64,000 bases of DNA from an uncultured Bacteroidales bacterium (GCA_947168065.1 CAMVKH010000001.1:62001-126000); one strand, 5' to 3'. Counted from the stretch's first letter, positions 24,561 through 32,521 are shown. Made by a program: numbers and translations. Notes: a model not told the origin generated them from the letters alone.

Positions 24561-24716
24561 ATGGAACGCGGACATAGCATACAACGCCTGACCGAACAGG
24601 ATGTGGCAGCCTGGAATCTTCTGCCTTTTTCCCGAACTTCTTCCGGCTTTCTTTATGCATTTCTGCTTGCGGCTACCCTCGGGCTGTCCATCCTGTCGGT
24701 CATTTTATTCATATAG
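24561..24716 (+). CDS. Small single-helix membrane protein; candidate bacteriocin immunity protein
   Basis: 51 residues: a polar N-terminus MERGHSIQRLTEQDVAAWNL, then a Ser/Thr/Gly-containing linker and one long hydrophobic helix (about 29-51, ending ILSVILFI). There is no Gly-Gly motif, so it is not an export substrate of the neighbouring transporter. Codon choice looks like that of the surrounding genes. It is the first gene before the C39 transporter, 83 nt away on the same strand. Immunity proteins of two-peptide bacteriocins are often small membrane proteins next to the structural genes, so immunity is the best guess, without direct evidence. Confidence 0.55.
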   Translation: MERGHSIQRLTEQDVAAWNLLPFSRTSSGFLYAFLLAATLGLSILSVILFI

Positions 24717-24799
24717 CAAGCGCGAGGGAGCGTGCGTGAGATGGTCTTGTGGGCGAGAAGACACGTGCGGGAGAGCTCCCTCTTTTTACCTGGAATACG

Positions 24800-26866
24800 A
24801 TGAAAACAGCCATCAGACAACACGACGTATCCGACTGTGCAGCTGCCTGCATGGCTTCCGTGGCACGACACCACGGACAAGATATCCCCTTGTCGGTCAT
24901 CCGGGAGGCTTCAGGCACATCCAGCGCGGGAACCAGCATCAAAGGTATCCTGGACGCCTGCCCGCAGATCGGCTTCCGCGCCGCAGCCTTCAAGTCCGAC
25001 GACAAACAGCTTGAAAGCCTGTGCGGCATCCAGGATCCCGTCATCCTGCACATCGTCAATGCCCGCGGTGACCTGCATTTCGTCGTTCTGGAGGGTCTGG
25101 CGGGCCGATATGCCCGCGTCATGGATCCGGAATACGGCAAGGTCAGGCGCATCCCCACGCAAGAACTGCGGGAAGCCTGGACGGGTTACCTGGTCACCAT
25201 GGTTCCGGACCCGGACCTTGCCGGGGAGCCGGGCCCGAGCAGCGGGAAGAAGGATCTGACCTCCTGCCTGAGGCTGATTCCGGGAAAGGAATATGTCCTG
25301 ATGATGGCCGGTTCGGTCGTCTATATCGTTGCCGGCATCTGCACCGCCCTCTTCCTGCAGCACATCATCGACAAGGTCCTGCCCGCGGGCGACCTGCACG
25401 GGCTGGCGGCTACCGGCATCCTGATGCTCGCCGTCATGCTCTGCACACTGCTGGTCGGCTACGGACGTGTCATCTACGCCCTCCGGCTGACCATCTCGCT
25501 CGACAGCCAGCTCATCCTCCGATACCTCAGACACCTGTTCCGGCTGCCGGCCTCGTTCTTCTCCCGGCGCGGCACCGGGGAACTCAATGCCCGGATCAGC
25601 GATGCGGCCAAGGTCCGGTCGTTTCTCATCGACGGCCTTTCGACCCTCCTGACCAGCAGCCTGATCCTGGCCGTCTCGTTTACCCTGATGTTCACCACCC
25701 ACTGGCGGCTCTCCCTGCTTATGCTGACATTCATCCCTATCTACCTGATCCTGTATCTGGTGGCCGACAGGGTGAACACCCGGGTAAACCGAGACATCAT
25801 CGAACAGTCCGCCGCCTTCGAGGAGCGGACCGTGGAAGGCATCACGGCCGTCCGGACGGTCCGTTACTTCGGACAGGGAGAACGGCTGCTCCGTAACATT
25901 GAAAAAGAATATGTGCTGCTCGCCCACAGGCTTTTCCGGGGCGGACGCTGGGCAGGCGGCTTCGCCTCGGCTGCCGACGGCATCGCCAAAATGCTGACGC
26001 TCACGCTGCTGACAGCCGGATCGATGTATATCTTCGCCGGATCCCTTACGGTCGGTGCATTGGTTTCCTTCTACTCGCTGACCGCCTGGTTTTCCGCGCC
26101 GCTCGGCGACCTTGTCAAACTCAACGACAATCTGACGGAAGCCCGCATCGCCTGGGAGCGCCTCAGCGACATCACCCAGCTGCCGCCGGAAGAGACCGGA
26201 ATCGGCGATTTCTGTCCGAAAGCGGGCGACGACCTGATCTTCGACCATATCGATTTCTCCTATCCCGGAGCGCCCCCGCTCCTGCAGGATTTCTGTCTCA
26301 CACTCCAGGCGGGACGCATCACGGCCGTCCAGGGACCGAGCGGTTGCGGAAAAAGCTCACTGGCCGCCCTGCTGATGCGCGACTACACGGTCCGGCACGG
26401 TGTCATCCGGCTCGGGCCGCACGACATCCGCCTTTTCTCGCTCGAATCCTGGCGCCGCTTCGTATCGATCGTCCCGCAGGAGCCGCAGCTCCTGAGCGGA
26501 TCCATCCTCGAAAACGTGGCGTGCCTGGACCCTGATCCCGACGTGGAAAAGGTCGTCCGCCTGCTGGAAGAACTGGACCTGGGTCCTATGGTGCGCGAGC
26601 TGCCGATGGGCCTTTTCACCCGGATCGGCGAACGGGGCTGTCTGCTCTCCGGCGGACAGCGGCAGCGCATCGCCCTGGCCCGCGCCCTTTACCGGGAGCC
26701 GAAGGTCCTGATTCTCGATGAAGTCACATCCTCCCTGGATGAGGCATCGCAACGCTGCCTGCTCGAACGGGTCCGGCGCTTCCGCGACGAGGGCGGCACA
26801 GTGATGATGATCACCCACAAGAAAGACAATGCCGCCCTGGCCGACCACATCGTGACACTATCGTAG
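24800..26866 (+). CDS. Peptidase C39-containing ABC exporter (bacteriocin maturation and export)
   Basis: 688 residues. The N-terminal C39 protease (about 1-135) has a complete triad: Cys13 in VSDCAAAC with the preceding Gln7, His93 in GDLHFVVL and Asp109 in VMDPEYG. Six membrane helices occupy about 160-450. The nucleotide-binding domain has Walker A GPSGCGKS at 512-519, signature LSGGQRQR and Walker B VLILDEV. Such PCAT transporters cut Gly-Gly leaders on the cytoplasmic side and export the mature peptide. The start is the ATG at 24800, as upstream codons to 24749 lack a start and do not belong to the domain. Two Gly-Gly peptides, TolC and HlyD follow directly. Confidence 0.93.
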   Translation: MKTAIRQHDVSDCAAACMASVARHHGQDIPLSVIREASGTSSAGTSIKGILDACPQIGFRAAAFKSDDKQLESLCGIQDPVILHIVNARGDLHFVVLEGLAGRYARVMDPEYGKVRRIPTQELREAWTGYLVTMVPDPDLAGEPGPSSGKKDLTSCLRLIPGKEYVLMMAGSVVYIVAGICTALFLQHIIDKVLPAGDLHGLAATGILMLAVMLCTLLVGYGRVIYALRLTISLDSQLILRYLRHLFRLPASFFSRRGTGELNARISDAAKVRSFLIDGLSTLLTSSLILAVSFTLMFTTHWRLSLLMLTFIPIYLILYLVADRVNTRVNRDIIEQSAAFEERTVEGITAVRTVRYFGQGERLLRNIEKEYVLLAHRLFRGGRWAGGFASAADGIAKMLTLTLLTAGSMYIFAGSLTVGALVSFYSLTAWFSAPLGDLVKLNDNLTEARIAWERLSDITQLPPEETGIGDFCPKAGDDLIFDHIDFSYPGAPPLLQDFCLTLQAGRITAVQGPSGCGKSSLAALLMRDYTVRHGVIRLGPHDIRLFSLESWRRFVSIVPQEPQLLSGSILENVACLDPDPDVEKVVRLLEELDLGPMVRELPMGLFTRIGERGCLLSGGQRQRIALARALYREPKVLILDEVTSSLDEASQRCLLERVRRFRDEGGTVMMITHKKDNAALADHIVTLS

Positions 26867-26877
26867 GAACAAAAATA

Positions 26878-26891
26878 TCCGTGCGCACGGA
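26878..26891. promoter_or_regulatory. Perfect 14-bp palindrome before the bacteriocin peptide genes
   Basis: TCCGTGCGCACGGA is a perfect inverted repeat in the 81-nt gap between the transporter stop and the first peptide start, followed by AAAAA. It could be an operator for peptide expression or a processing/pausing hairpin that sets the peptide-to-transporter ratio. The stem is too short and lacks a T-run for a strong terminator. Confidence 0.45.
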
Positions 26892-26947
26892 AAAAGGTCA
26901 TTTCCAGACACCTGAAAGGATGGAAACCACAAAAAAAACGCTAACCG

Positions 26948-27142
26948 ATGGAAGAAACATTACTGTATGGACGAGGTTGGAGAGAACTGACTTCTTCCGA
27001 GCTCCAGATCCGGGGCGGAACCGACAAGAACATCTTCGTCAAGGTATTCGAGAAGATCCGCAACCTGATCGACACGATTGCGGATTATCTGCCGAATCTC
27101 CTGAAGGGAATCAAGGATGGATTTTTTGGATCAAGCAGTTAG
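26948..27142 (+). CDS. Gly-Gly-leader bacteriocin precursor, peptide A
   Basis: 64 residues. The leader is residues 1-24, ending SSELQIRGG, which resembles the LSxxELxxIxGG consensus with the E-L pair one residue closer to the cut. Cleavage after Gly24 gives a 40-residue peptide starting TDKNIFVKVFEK: amphipathic, with regularly spaced Ile/Leu/Phe and Lys/Asp, near-neutral (six basic, five acidic) and without Cys. Near its end is GIKDG, a GxxxG motif. This layout fits one half of a class IIb (two-peptide) pore-forming bacteriocin. It starts 81 nt after the C39 transporter and ends 18 nt before peptide B. Confidence 0.82.
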   Translation: MEETLLYGRGWRELTSSELQIRGGTDKNIFVKVFEKIRNLIDTIADYLPNLLKGIKDGFFGSSS

Positions 27143-27145
27143 AAG

Positions 27146-27153
27146 AAAGGAGG
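27146..27153 (+). promoter_or_regulatory. Strong Shine-Dalgarno site of peptide B
   Basis: AAAGGAGG, 7 nt before the ATG at 27161, matches the 16S tail almost fully. Most genes in this window have no such site, so it supports the small ORF being translated and perhaps at a high level. Confidence 0.7.
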
Positions 27154-27160
27154 ACTAGAC

Positions 27161-27316
27161 ATGAGAACCGTAGCAATCAACGAGGCCGCTCTCGTCTGGG
27201 GCGGCGTGGACAAAAAAGCACAGGACGCCCTCTATACGATCGGCTACATCCTGGGTGTAATCGCACGTTTTATCGGCGCCCTTTTCCTGTTCAAGAAGGA
27301 TAAACCGACTGCCTGA
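27161..27316 (+). CDS. Gly-Gly-leader bacteriocin precursor, peptide B
   Basis: 51 residues. The very short leader MRTVAINEAALVWGG (15 residues, Glu at -8, Val at -4, Gly-Gly at -2/-1) suits C39 cleavage. The 36-residue mature peptide starts VDKKAQDALYTIGYILG, with a GYILG (GxxxG) motif in a hydrophobic helix and a basic C-terminus LFKKDKPTA; net charge about +3, no Cys. Together with peptide A it looks like a complementary pair: a short cationic membrane-spanning helix and a longer amphipathic helix. It is too short for routine gene finders. An intrinsic terminator follows 12 nt after the stop. Confidence 0.82.
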   Translation: MRTVAINEAALVWGGVDKKAQDALYTIGYILGVIARFIGALFLFKKDKPTA

Positions 27317-27328
27317 CAAGCGAAGACC

Positions 27329-27354
27329 GGGGCTCTCCCGAGAGAGCCCCTTTT
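27329..27354 (+). terminator. Terminator/attenuator after the peptide genes
   Basis: GGGGCTCTC, loop CCGA, GAGAGCCCC, then TTTT. It lies between the peptide genes and the TolC gene, which starts 5 nt later. It probably lets the peptides be made in excess over TolC and HlyD while allowing some read-through. Confidence 0.8.
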
Positions 27355-27358
27355 CTCT

Positions 27359-28660
27359 ATGGAAAAACGGATCCTGACATTGATACTCCTCCTCGCGGCA
27401 GGCTGGCTGCAGGCACAGGAAGCCTGGCCGCTCGAGCGCTGCATCCAGTATGCCCTGGAACACAACACCGGCATCCGGGAACAACGCATCCAGATCGATC
27501 TCCGGAAGGCGGAACTCCGCCAGATGCAGACGGGTCACCTGCCCGTGCTGCGCGCCGGCGTAGCCCAGGAATTCAACTGGGGCCGGAGCGTGGACATGCA
27601 GGAACTGGTGATTATCAAAAACAAACTCACGCAGGCTACCGGCGCTACGCTGACCGCCACAGCTACGCTGTTCGAAGGTTTTGCGCAACATTACGGCCGG
27701 CTGGCGGCCAAAAAGGCCGTCGAGGCCGCACGGCAGGATGCCCGTTCGCAGGACGAGGCCCTGACCATCGACGTCACCCGCGCCTATCTGCAACTGATGC
27801 TGGCCAGACAGATCCTCTCCTACACGGAAGAGAGCCTCTCCGCCATCGTCCTGCAGCGGGAGCGCACGGCCCTGATGGTGGAAGCCGGCAGCCAGCCAAA
27901 GACAGCCCTGAGTGAGATCGAGGCACAGGTAGCCGCTGAAAAAGCCGCCATGGTGGAAGCGTCCTGCCGGGTGCGTACCGCCACACTGGCATTGACACGG
28001 CTGATGAATCTTCCGCCCGGTGCGGCATTCGCCGCCGGTGACGCCTTCGAGCAGGAAGAGGTCCTGTCGCGTGTTCCGCTCATCTCTGAAACGCAAATGG
28101 ACGACTATATCCGGCAAGCACCGGAACTCCTCAGTGCCCAGGCTTCGCTCGAACGCTTGAGCCACCAGCAGACCCGGGTCCAGGCAGCTTTCCTGCCGAG
28201 TCTGCGGCTCTCGGCCAGTTATGGAACCTACTACAGCAGTGCTGCCGGACAGCCTTTCCGTACCCAGATTGACGAGAACCGAAACCCTTCGCTCAGTCTC
28301 CAGCTCGATATTCCGATATTCCAGGCATTTCAAGCCGCTTCCCAACTCCGGAAAAGCCGCCTCGCCTGCGACCTCGCCCGCCTGGGCGTGGAAAAAGTCC
28401 GTACGCAGCTGGCCGACCGGATCCGCAGCGCAGCCATCGAAGCGGACAACTGCTGCCAGCAATATCTCTCCTCCGAAGAGACCCTGCGGGCCATGGAGAG
28501 TCTGCTCGCGGTCATGGAGGCCAAATACAATCTGGGCGCAGCATCGGCCGTGGACTACATCCTGGCCCGCAACCATCATTTCAAGGCGGTTTCGGACTAC
28601 CTGCAGGCGAAATGGCAATACCTGTTCCAGCTCAAGCTGCTGGAGCGCTATCGCTTATGA
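27359..28660 (+). CDS. TolC-family outer-membrane efflux protein
   Basis: 433 residues. Signal peptide MEKRILTLILLLAAGWLQAQ, then the TolC repeat pattern: long coiled-coil helices with LERCIQYALEHN at the start of repeat 1 and FLPSLRLSASYGTYYS leading into the second barrel half. It would form the outer-membrane trimer channel. Its position directly after the peptide genes and its 4-nt overlap with the HlyD gene make it the outer-membrane part of the bacteriocin exporter. Confidence 0.9.
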   Translation: MEKRILTLILLLAAGWLQAQEAWPLERCIQYALEHNTGIREQRIQIDLRKAELRQMQTGHLPVLRAGVAQEFNWGRSVDMQELVIIKNKLTQATGATLTATATLFEGFAQHYGRLAAKKAVEAARQDARSQDEALTIDVTRAYLQLMLARQILSYTEESLSAIVLQRERTALMVEAGSQPKTALSEIEAQVAAEKAAMVEASCRVRTATLALTRLMNLPPGAAFAAGDAFEQEEVLSRVPLISETQMDDYIRQAPELLSAQASLERLSHQQTRVQAAFLPSLRLSASYGTYYSSAAGQPFRTQIDENRNPSLSLQLDIPIFQAFQAASQLRKSRLACDLARLGVEKVRTQLADRIRSAAIEADNCCQQYLSSEETLRAMESLLAVMEAKYNLGAASAVDYILARNHHFKAVSDYLQAKWQYLFQLKLLERYRL

Positions 28661-29817
28661 AAACATTCAAAGACTTGCCCCGAAGCGGGAAACTGATGCT
28701 GGCAGCCGCAGGGGTGCTCGTGTTGCTGCTCCTGATCCGGCCGGGGCGGAACACCCGCACCGAAGTTTCGGTCTGCCAGCCGGAGCGGCGCGACCTGGTC
28801 GAATCCGTTCCCGCTTCGGGAACCGTCCGCCCGGTCGTCGAAGTCAAGATCTCGCCCGACGTCTCGGGCGAAGTAGTGGAAATCTGCGCCAAGGAAGGCG
28901 ACCACGTCGAAGCAGGCGACCTCATCCTCCGGATCCGGCCTGACCTCTACCTCTCCCAGGTAGAGCAGGCCAGCGCCTCGCTCGGCACGCTGCGGGCCCA
29001 ATTTGCCCGGCAGCGGGCGGAAGAACGCCAGGCACGGGCCAACCACGAACGGAACCAGCGCCTGTTTGAGCTCAATGCCATTTCAGCTGCCGAGCTCCAG
29101 CACTCCCGCACAGAACTCGACATCGCCCACAGCGGCCTGCAGGCGGCCGAATTCGCCGTCCGCAGCGGCGAGGCACAACTCAAGGAAGCCCGGGAGAACC
29201 TGCTCAAAACCACCCTTTACGCCCCGATGGACGGCATTATCTCCCGCATGGACGTAGAGAAGGGCGAGCGAGTCGTCGGAACCAGCCAGATGCCTGGTAC
29301 CGAGCTGTTCCGCATTGCCGATTTCAGCCGGATGGAAGTGGTGGCCGATGTCGGAGAGAGCGACATCGTACGCATCGAGACGCGCGACAGCGTCGAGGTT
29401 GAGATCGACGCCTATCCGCGGCGGAAGTTCCGCGGTGTGGTGACCCAGATTGCAAACTCGGCAAAAGTTGCTAACTTTGAAGTCCGGATCGAGCTGCTGC
29501 CCGACTCGCTGAAGTTCCTTCCCGGCATGTCGGCCGCCGTGCGGATCATCACGGACCGGCGCTGCGCCTGTATGACCCTTCCGCTTGAAAGCATCTTCCT
29601 TCGCGACAAAGACCCTTTCGTCTGGACCGTGGATCAAGATGACAAGGCCAGGGCCGTCGGCGTGAACACCGGCATCCAGGACCTGGACCGGATTGAAATC
29701 CGGGACGGTCTCTCCGAAGACCAGCGGGTCGTCGTCGGCCCGACAGATGCCGTCGGCGAGAAACTCAAAGAAGGACAGAAGCTCAAACCGACCGCCAAGA
29801 TACTGCACCATGAGTGA
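28657..29817 (+). CDS. HlyD/RND-type periplasmic adaptor
   Basis: 386 residues: an N-terminal membrane helix (about 13-31, LMLAAAGVLVLLLLI), a lipoyl/barrel-sandwich domain with VSGEVVEICAKEGDHVEAGD (its halves flank the hairpin), an alpha-hairpin (about 100-190), and beta-barrel/membrane-proximal domains. The start is the ATG at 28657, overlapping the TolC stop. The frame upstream belongs to TolC. It would bridge the C39 ABC exporter and TolC. It overlaps tsaB by 8 nt, so a housekeeping tRNA-modification gene has become the last gene of this operon. Confidence 0.9.
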   Translation: MKTFKDLPRSGKLMLAAAGVLVLLLLIRPGRNTRTEVSVCQPERRDLVESVPASGTVRPVVEVKISPDVSGEVVEICAKEGDHVEAGDLILRIRPDLYLSQVEQASASLGTLRAQFARQRAEERQARANHERNQRLFELNAISAAELQHSRTELDIAHSGLQAAEFAVRSGEAQLKEARENLLKTTLYAPMDGIISRMDVEKGERVVGTSQMPGTELFRIADFSRMEVVADVGESDIVRIETRDSVEVEIDAYPRRKFRGVVTQIANSAKVANFEVRIELLPDSLKFLPGMSAAVRIITDRRCACMTLPLESIFLRDKDPFVWTVDQDDKARAVGVNTGIQDLDRIEIRDGLSEDQRVVVGPTDAVGEKLKEGQKLKPTAKILHHE

Positions 29818-30487
29818 ACGAATCCTGATGATTGAAACCAGCACGGAAAGCTGTTCCGTGGCTGTCTGCGACGGCAAGGCCATCCTGGCCAGCCGCCTCG
29901 ACGAAACGCCTCGCCAGCAGTCCTCGATGCTGGTCCCCTATATCGTAGATGTCCTCCGGGAAGCCGGGCTGGAGAGCCGTGACCTCGACGCCGTGGCCGT
30001 CAGCGAAGGCCCCGGCTCATACACCGGTCTCCGCGTGGGCGTATCCACCGCCAAAGGCTACTGTTTCGGAGCGGGCAAACCGCTGATCGGTGTCGATACG
30101 CTCCAGATCCTCGCCTGCCAGGCAGAAGGGTCTTACGACCGTATCATAGCCATGATCGACGCCCGAAGGATGGAAGTCTATGCCGCCCCCTTCGACGGTT
30201 CAACCCGCAAGACAGGTCCCACCGAAGCCGTCATCCTCGATGCCGACAGCTACCGGAAAGAACTCGATGAAGGCACCGTACTCTTCATCGGCACGGGTAT
30301 CCGCAAATTCCAGGACATCTGCCACCACCCCAACGCTTCCTTCCGGGAGTGTCCGCCCATGGCTTCCGCCATGGCCGCACCGGCGCTGGAAGCCCTGCAA
30401 AAAAAAGAGTTCAAAGACATTGCGTACTTTGAACCCTTCTATCTGAAAGAATTCGTGGCCGGCGTGACCAAGCACGCCGTTCTCTGA
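29810..30487 (+). CDS. tsaB: tRNA threonylcarbamoyladenosine biosynthesis protein TsaB
   Basis: 225 residues with the ASKHA actin-like fold. It opens MSERILMIETSTESCSVAV and has the family motif SEGPGSYTGLRVG near residue 65. TsaB scaffolds TsaD in making the t6A modification at position 37 of ANN-decoding tRNAs. The start at 29810 overlaps the end of the HlyD gene; the frame extends upstream but only inside HlyD. Confidence 0.93.
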   Translation: MSERILMIETSTESCSVAVCDGKAILASRLDETPRQQSSMLVPYIVDVLREAGLESRDLDAVAVSEGPGSYTGLRVGVSTAKGYCFGAGKPLIGVDTLQILACQAEGSYDRIIAMIDARRMEVYAAPFDGSTRKTGPTEAVILDADSYRKELDEGTVLFIGTGIRKFQDICHHPNASFRECPPMASAMAAPALEALQKKEFKDIAYFEPFYLKEFVAGVTKHAVL

Positions 30488-30498
30488 ACTCCCGCCTG

Positions 30499-31638
30499 TT
30501 ACAGCGCCTTGCGCACGATCTGCTCCAGCGCGTCTTTCTCGAACACGTCGGTACCCAGGATCTCACCGTCCCTTCCGATCACGAACATAGTGGGGATACG
30601 GGTGACGTTGTAGGTAGCCACAGCGGGTGAGTCGACACCCAGTCCGTCGTTGACGTTGATCCAGGGAAGGTTCTGGCTGCGGACGGTCGAGGCCCAGACA
30701 CCCTTGTCGATATCAAGGCTCACCTGATAGACTTCCAGGCCCTGGGCATGGTATTTCTTGTACAGGTCGACCAGGTCGACGTTGAACAGTTTATGTTCGG
30801 TCTGCCCCACGCTCCAGAACGAAAGCACGATCACCTTGCCGTCCAGTTCGGACAACCGGCGGGTCTGGCCTTCCATATCGGGGAGCATGAGTTCTGGGAA
30901 ATTGATCACCACGACATCGCCGAGACGGGAGGAGAGTTCCATGTTGCGGGCACGGGAATCGACCTCGTCGCGAAGCGCCGTCAGGAACTCCGATTTCGGA
31001 TAGACCGACGAGAGCGAATCCCGCACAGCCTGAAGGATCACGAAATCGCTCTCCTGGCCGAAGACAGGCAGATCGTCCCCGAACTTCTGGAACGCGATCA
31101 CGGCGGAAGTGATGGAGTGCGGATGCGTGACCATGTATTTGATTGCACTGCGCTTGTAATCGATATACAGCTTGCTCAGCTGCTGGTTGACCTCCTTGAC
31201 TTTGGCTTCGGGCGTCTCGTCCGTGATGCTGGCGGTCAGGTTGCGGATCTGGTCGGAAGCCCGGGCATAGGCTTCATTGACTTCCTGGAACAGCGTGGAT
31301 TCTTCAGAACCTTCAACCGAGAAACGGCCTTCCTGCGGCACGACGACCGTGACCTGGTCGGACGGAAGCAGGATCAGCGAAGCGATGGGGCTTCCTTCGC
31401 GGTACAGGTAGTAGAAATACGGTTCGTTGCCCTTGAGTCTGACCTTGTAGTTGAACTGGCCGGCACCGTCGGTACGGATCGTATCGATGGTCTGGAGGCG
31501 GTTGTAATTGAGTTTCTCCAGGACGATGGCGGTGTTGGGCGCTCCTTCGATGGTGGCGCTGATGCGGGCCGTCGAAGCCTGGTCGCAGGCCGTGACGACC
31601 AAGGCAAGGGCGAGCAGACAGAAAAAGAGTCTTTTCAT
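30499..31638 (-). CDS. Thioredoxin-fold lipoprotein lacking CxxC (TlpA-like, DUF4369-like N-terminus)
   Basis: 379 residues. The signal peptide MKRLFFCLLALALVVTAC ends in a lipobox. The N-terminal beta domain (about 25-130) resembles DUF4369, then comes a helical linker, then a thioredoxin fold from about 240. In the expected active site (FWxxWCxPC) the sequence is SFWSVGQTEHKLFN, so both redox Cys are gone. It may have kept only a binding or structural role. A second possible start, MRPLP at 31653, overlaps the HIT stop codon by 4 nt and would add 5 residues. It is in an operon with HIT and greA. Confidence 0.82.
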   Translation of the reverse strand: MKRLFFCLLALALVVTACDQASTARISATIEGAPNTAIVLEKLNYNRLQTIDTIRTDGAGQFNYKVRLKGNEPYFYYLYREGSPIASLILLPSDQVTVVVPQEGRFSVEGSEESTLFQEVNEAYARASDQIRNLTASITDETPEAKVKEVNQQLSKLYIDYKRSAIKYMVTHPHSITSAVIAFQKFGDDLPVFGQESDFVILQAVRDSLSSVYPKSEFLTALRDEVDSRARNMELSSRLGDVVVINFPELMLPDMEGQTRRLSELDGKVIVLSFWSVGQTEHKLFNVDLVDLYKKYHAQGLEVYQVSLDIDKGVWASTVRSQNLPWINVNDGLGVDSPAVATYNVTRIPTMFVIGRDGEILGTDVFEKDALEQIVRKAL

Positions 31639-31649
31639 AGGAAGCGGTC

Positions 31650-32048
31650 TCATTGGTTGAATGCCTCGGAAATGGCGGTCGCGATGGCGGCGAAGCGCTC
31701 GGGGGAAAGCTGTTTTTTCTCCTTGCGGAAATCCATATCCCCTTCGGTCTGGAGCGGGACCAGATGGATGTGCGCGTGCGGCACTTCCATGCCCAGGACG
31801 GCTACGCCCACCCGCTTGCACGGGACGGCGGCGCGGACGGCCTTCGCCACGCGGGCGGCGAACTGCCAGAGTCCGGCATAGGTCTCGTCGTCAAGGTCGA
31901 AGATGTAGTCCACCTCTTTCTTGGGAATCACGAGGGTATGTCCCTCCGTCAGGGGATTGATGTCGAGGAAGGCGTAGTAGTTCTCGTCTTCGGCGACTTT
32001 CCACGACGGGATTTCGCCCGCCACGATACGGCTGAAAATGGATGCCAT
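31650..32048 (-). CDS. HIT-family (histidine triad) nucleotide hydrolase
   Basis: 132 residues with the triad HAHIHLVP (His-x-His-x-His-x-x) near residue 97 and the opening SIFSRIVAGEIPS, typical of the HINT/Hit branch that hydrolyses nucleoside phosphoramidates or similar adenylated compounds. It is 2 nt after greA, and its stop overlaps a possible start of the thioredoxin-fold gene. Confidence 0.93.
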   Translation of the reverse strand: MASIFSRIVAGEIPSWKVAEDENYYAFLDINPLTEGHTLVIPKKEVDYIFDLDDETYAGLWQFAARVAKAVRAAVPCKRVGVAVLGMEVPHAHIHLVPLQTEGDMDFRKEKKQLSPERFAAIATAISEAFNQ

Positions 32049-32050
32049 GG

Positions 32051-32521
32051 CTAGATCGAGATTTCGAGGATTTCAAACTTGATGACGCCGGAAGGGACCG
32101 TGACGGGAACGACCTCGCCTTTGCGGTGGCCCATCAGGGCTTTTCCGATGGGGGTGGTCATGGCGAGTTTCCCTTCCAGGATGTTCGCCTCGCTTTCTCC
32201 GACGAAAGTGTAGGATACCGTAGCGCCGGTGCCCAGGTTCTTCAGCTTGACTTTCGTCAGCATCTGGACCGTCTCGGTATTGATTTTCGACTCGTCGATC
32301 ACCTTGGCGTTGGCGATCAGGTCCTGCATCTTGCTGATCTTGAGTTCAAGCATGCCCTGTGCTTCGCGTGCGGCGTCGTATTCGGCATTCTCCGAAAGGT
32401 CGCCCTTGTCACGCGCTTCGGCGATCGCCCGCGAGATGACGGGGCGCTCGGCGATCATGGCTGCCAGTTCTTCGCGCAGTTTATCGAGTCCTTCTTGTGT
32501 AACGTAATGTGATTCTCCCAT
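32051..32521 (-). CDS. greA: Transcription elongation factor GreA
   Basis: 156 residues: an N-terminal coiled coil (about 1-75, YVTQEGLDKLREELAAM and the acidic tip around AEYDAAREAQ) and a C-terminal FKBP-like domain ending SGVIKFEILEISI. It stimulates RNA cleavage in backtracked polymerase. The start is the ATG at 32519-32521; an in-frame TTG three codons upstream (32530) overlaps the promoter and is not used here. Confidence 0.95.
   Translation of the reverse strand: MGESHYVTQEGLDKLREELAAMIAERPVISRAIAEARDKGDLSENAEYDAAREAQGMLELKISKMQDLIANAKVIDESKINTETVQMLTKVKLKNLGTGATVSYTFVGESEANILEGKLAMTTPIGKALMGHRKGEVVPVTVPSGVIKFEILEISI

Noticed and set aside
26881-27303. 140-codon frame overlapping both bacteriocin peptide genes
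   Set aside because: It lacks any leader or domain pattern; the two short frames explain the region better, with GG leaders, a ribosome binding site and a terminator.
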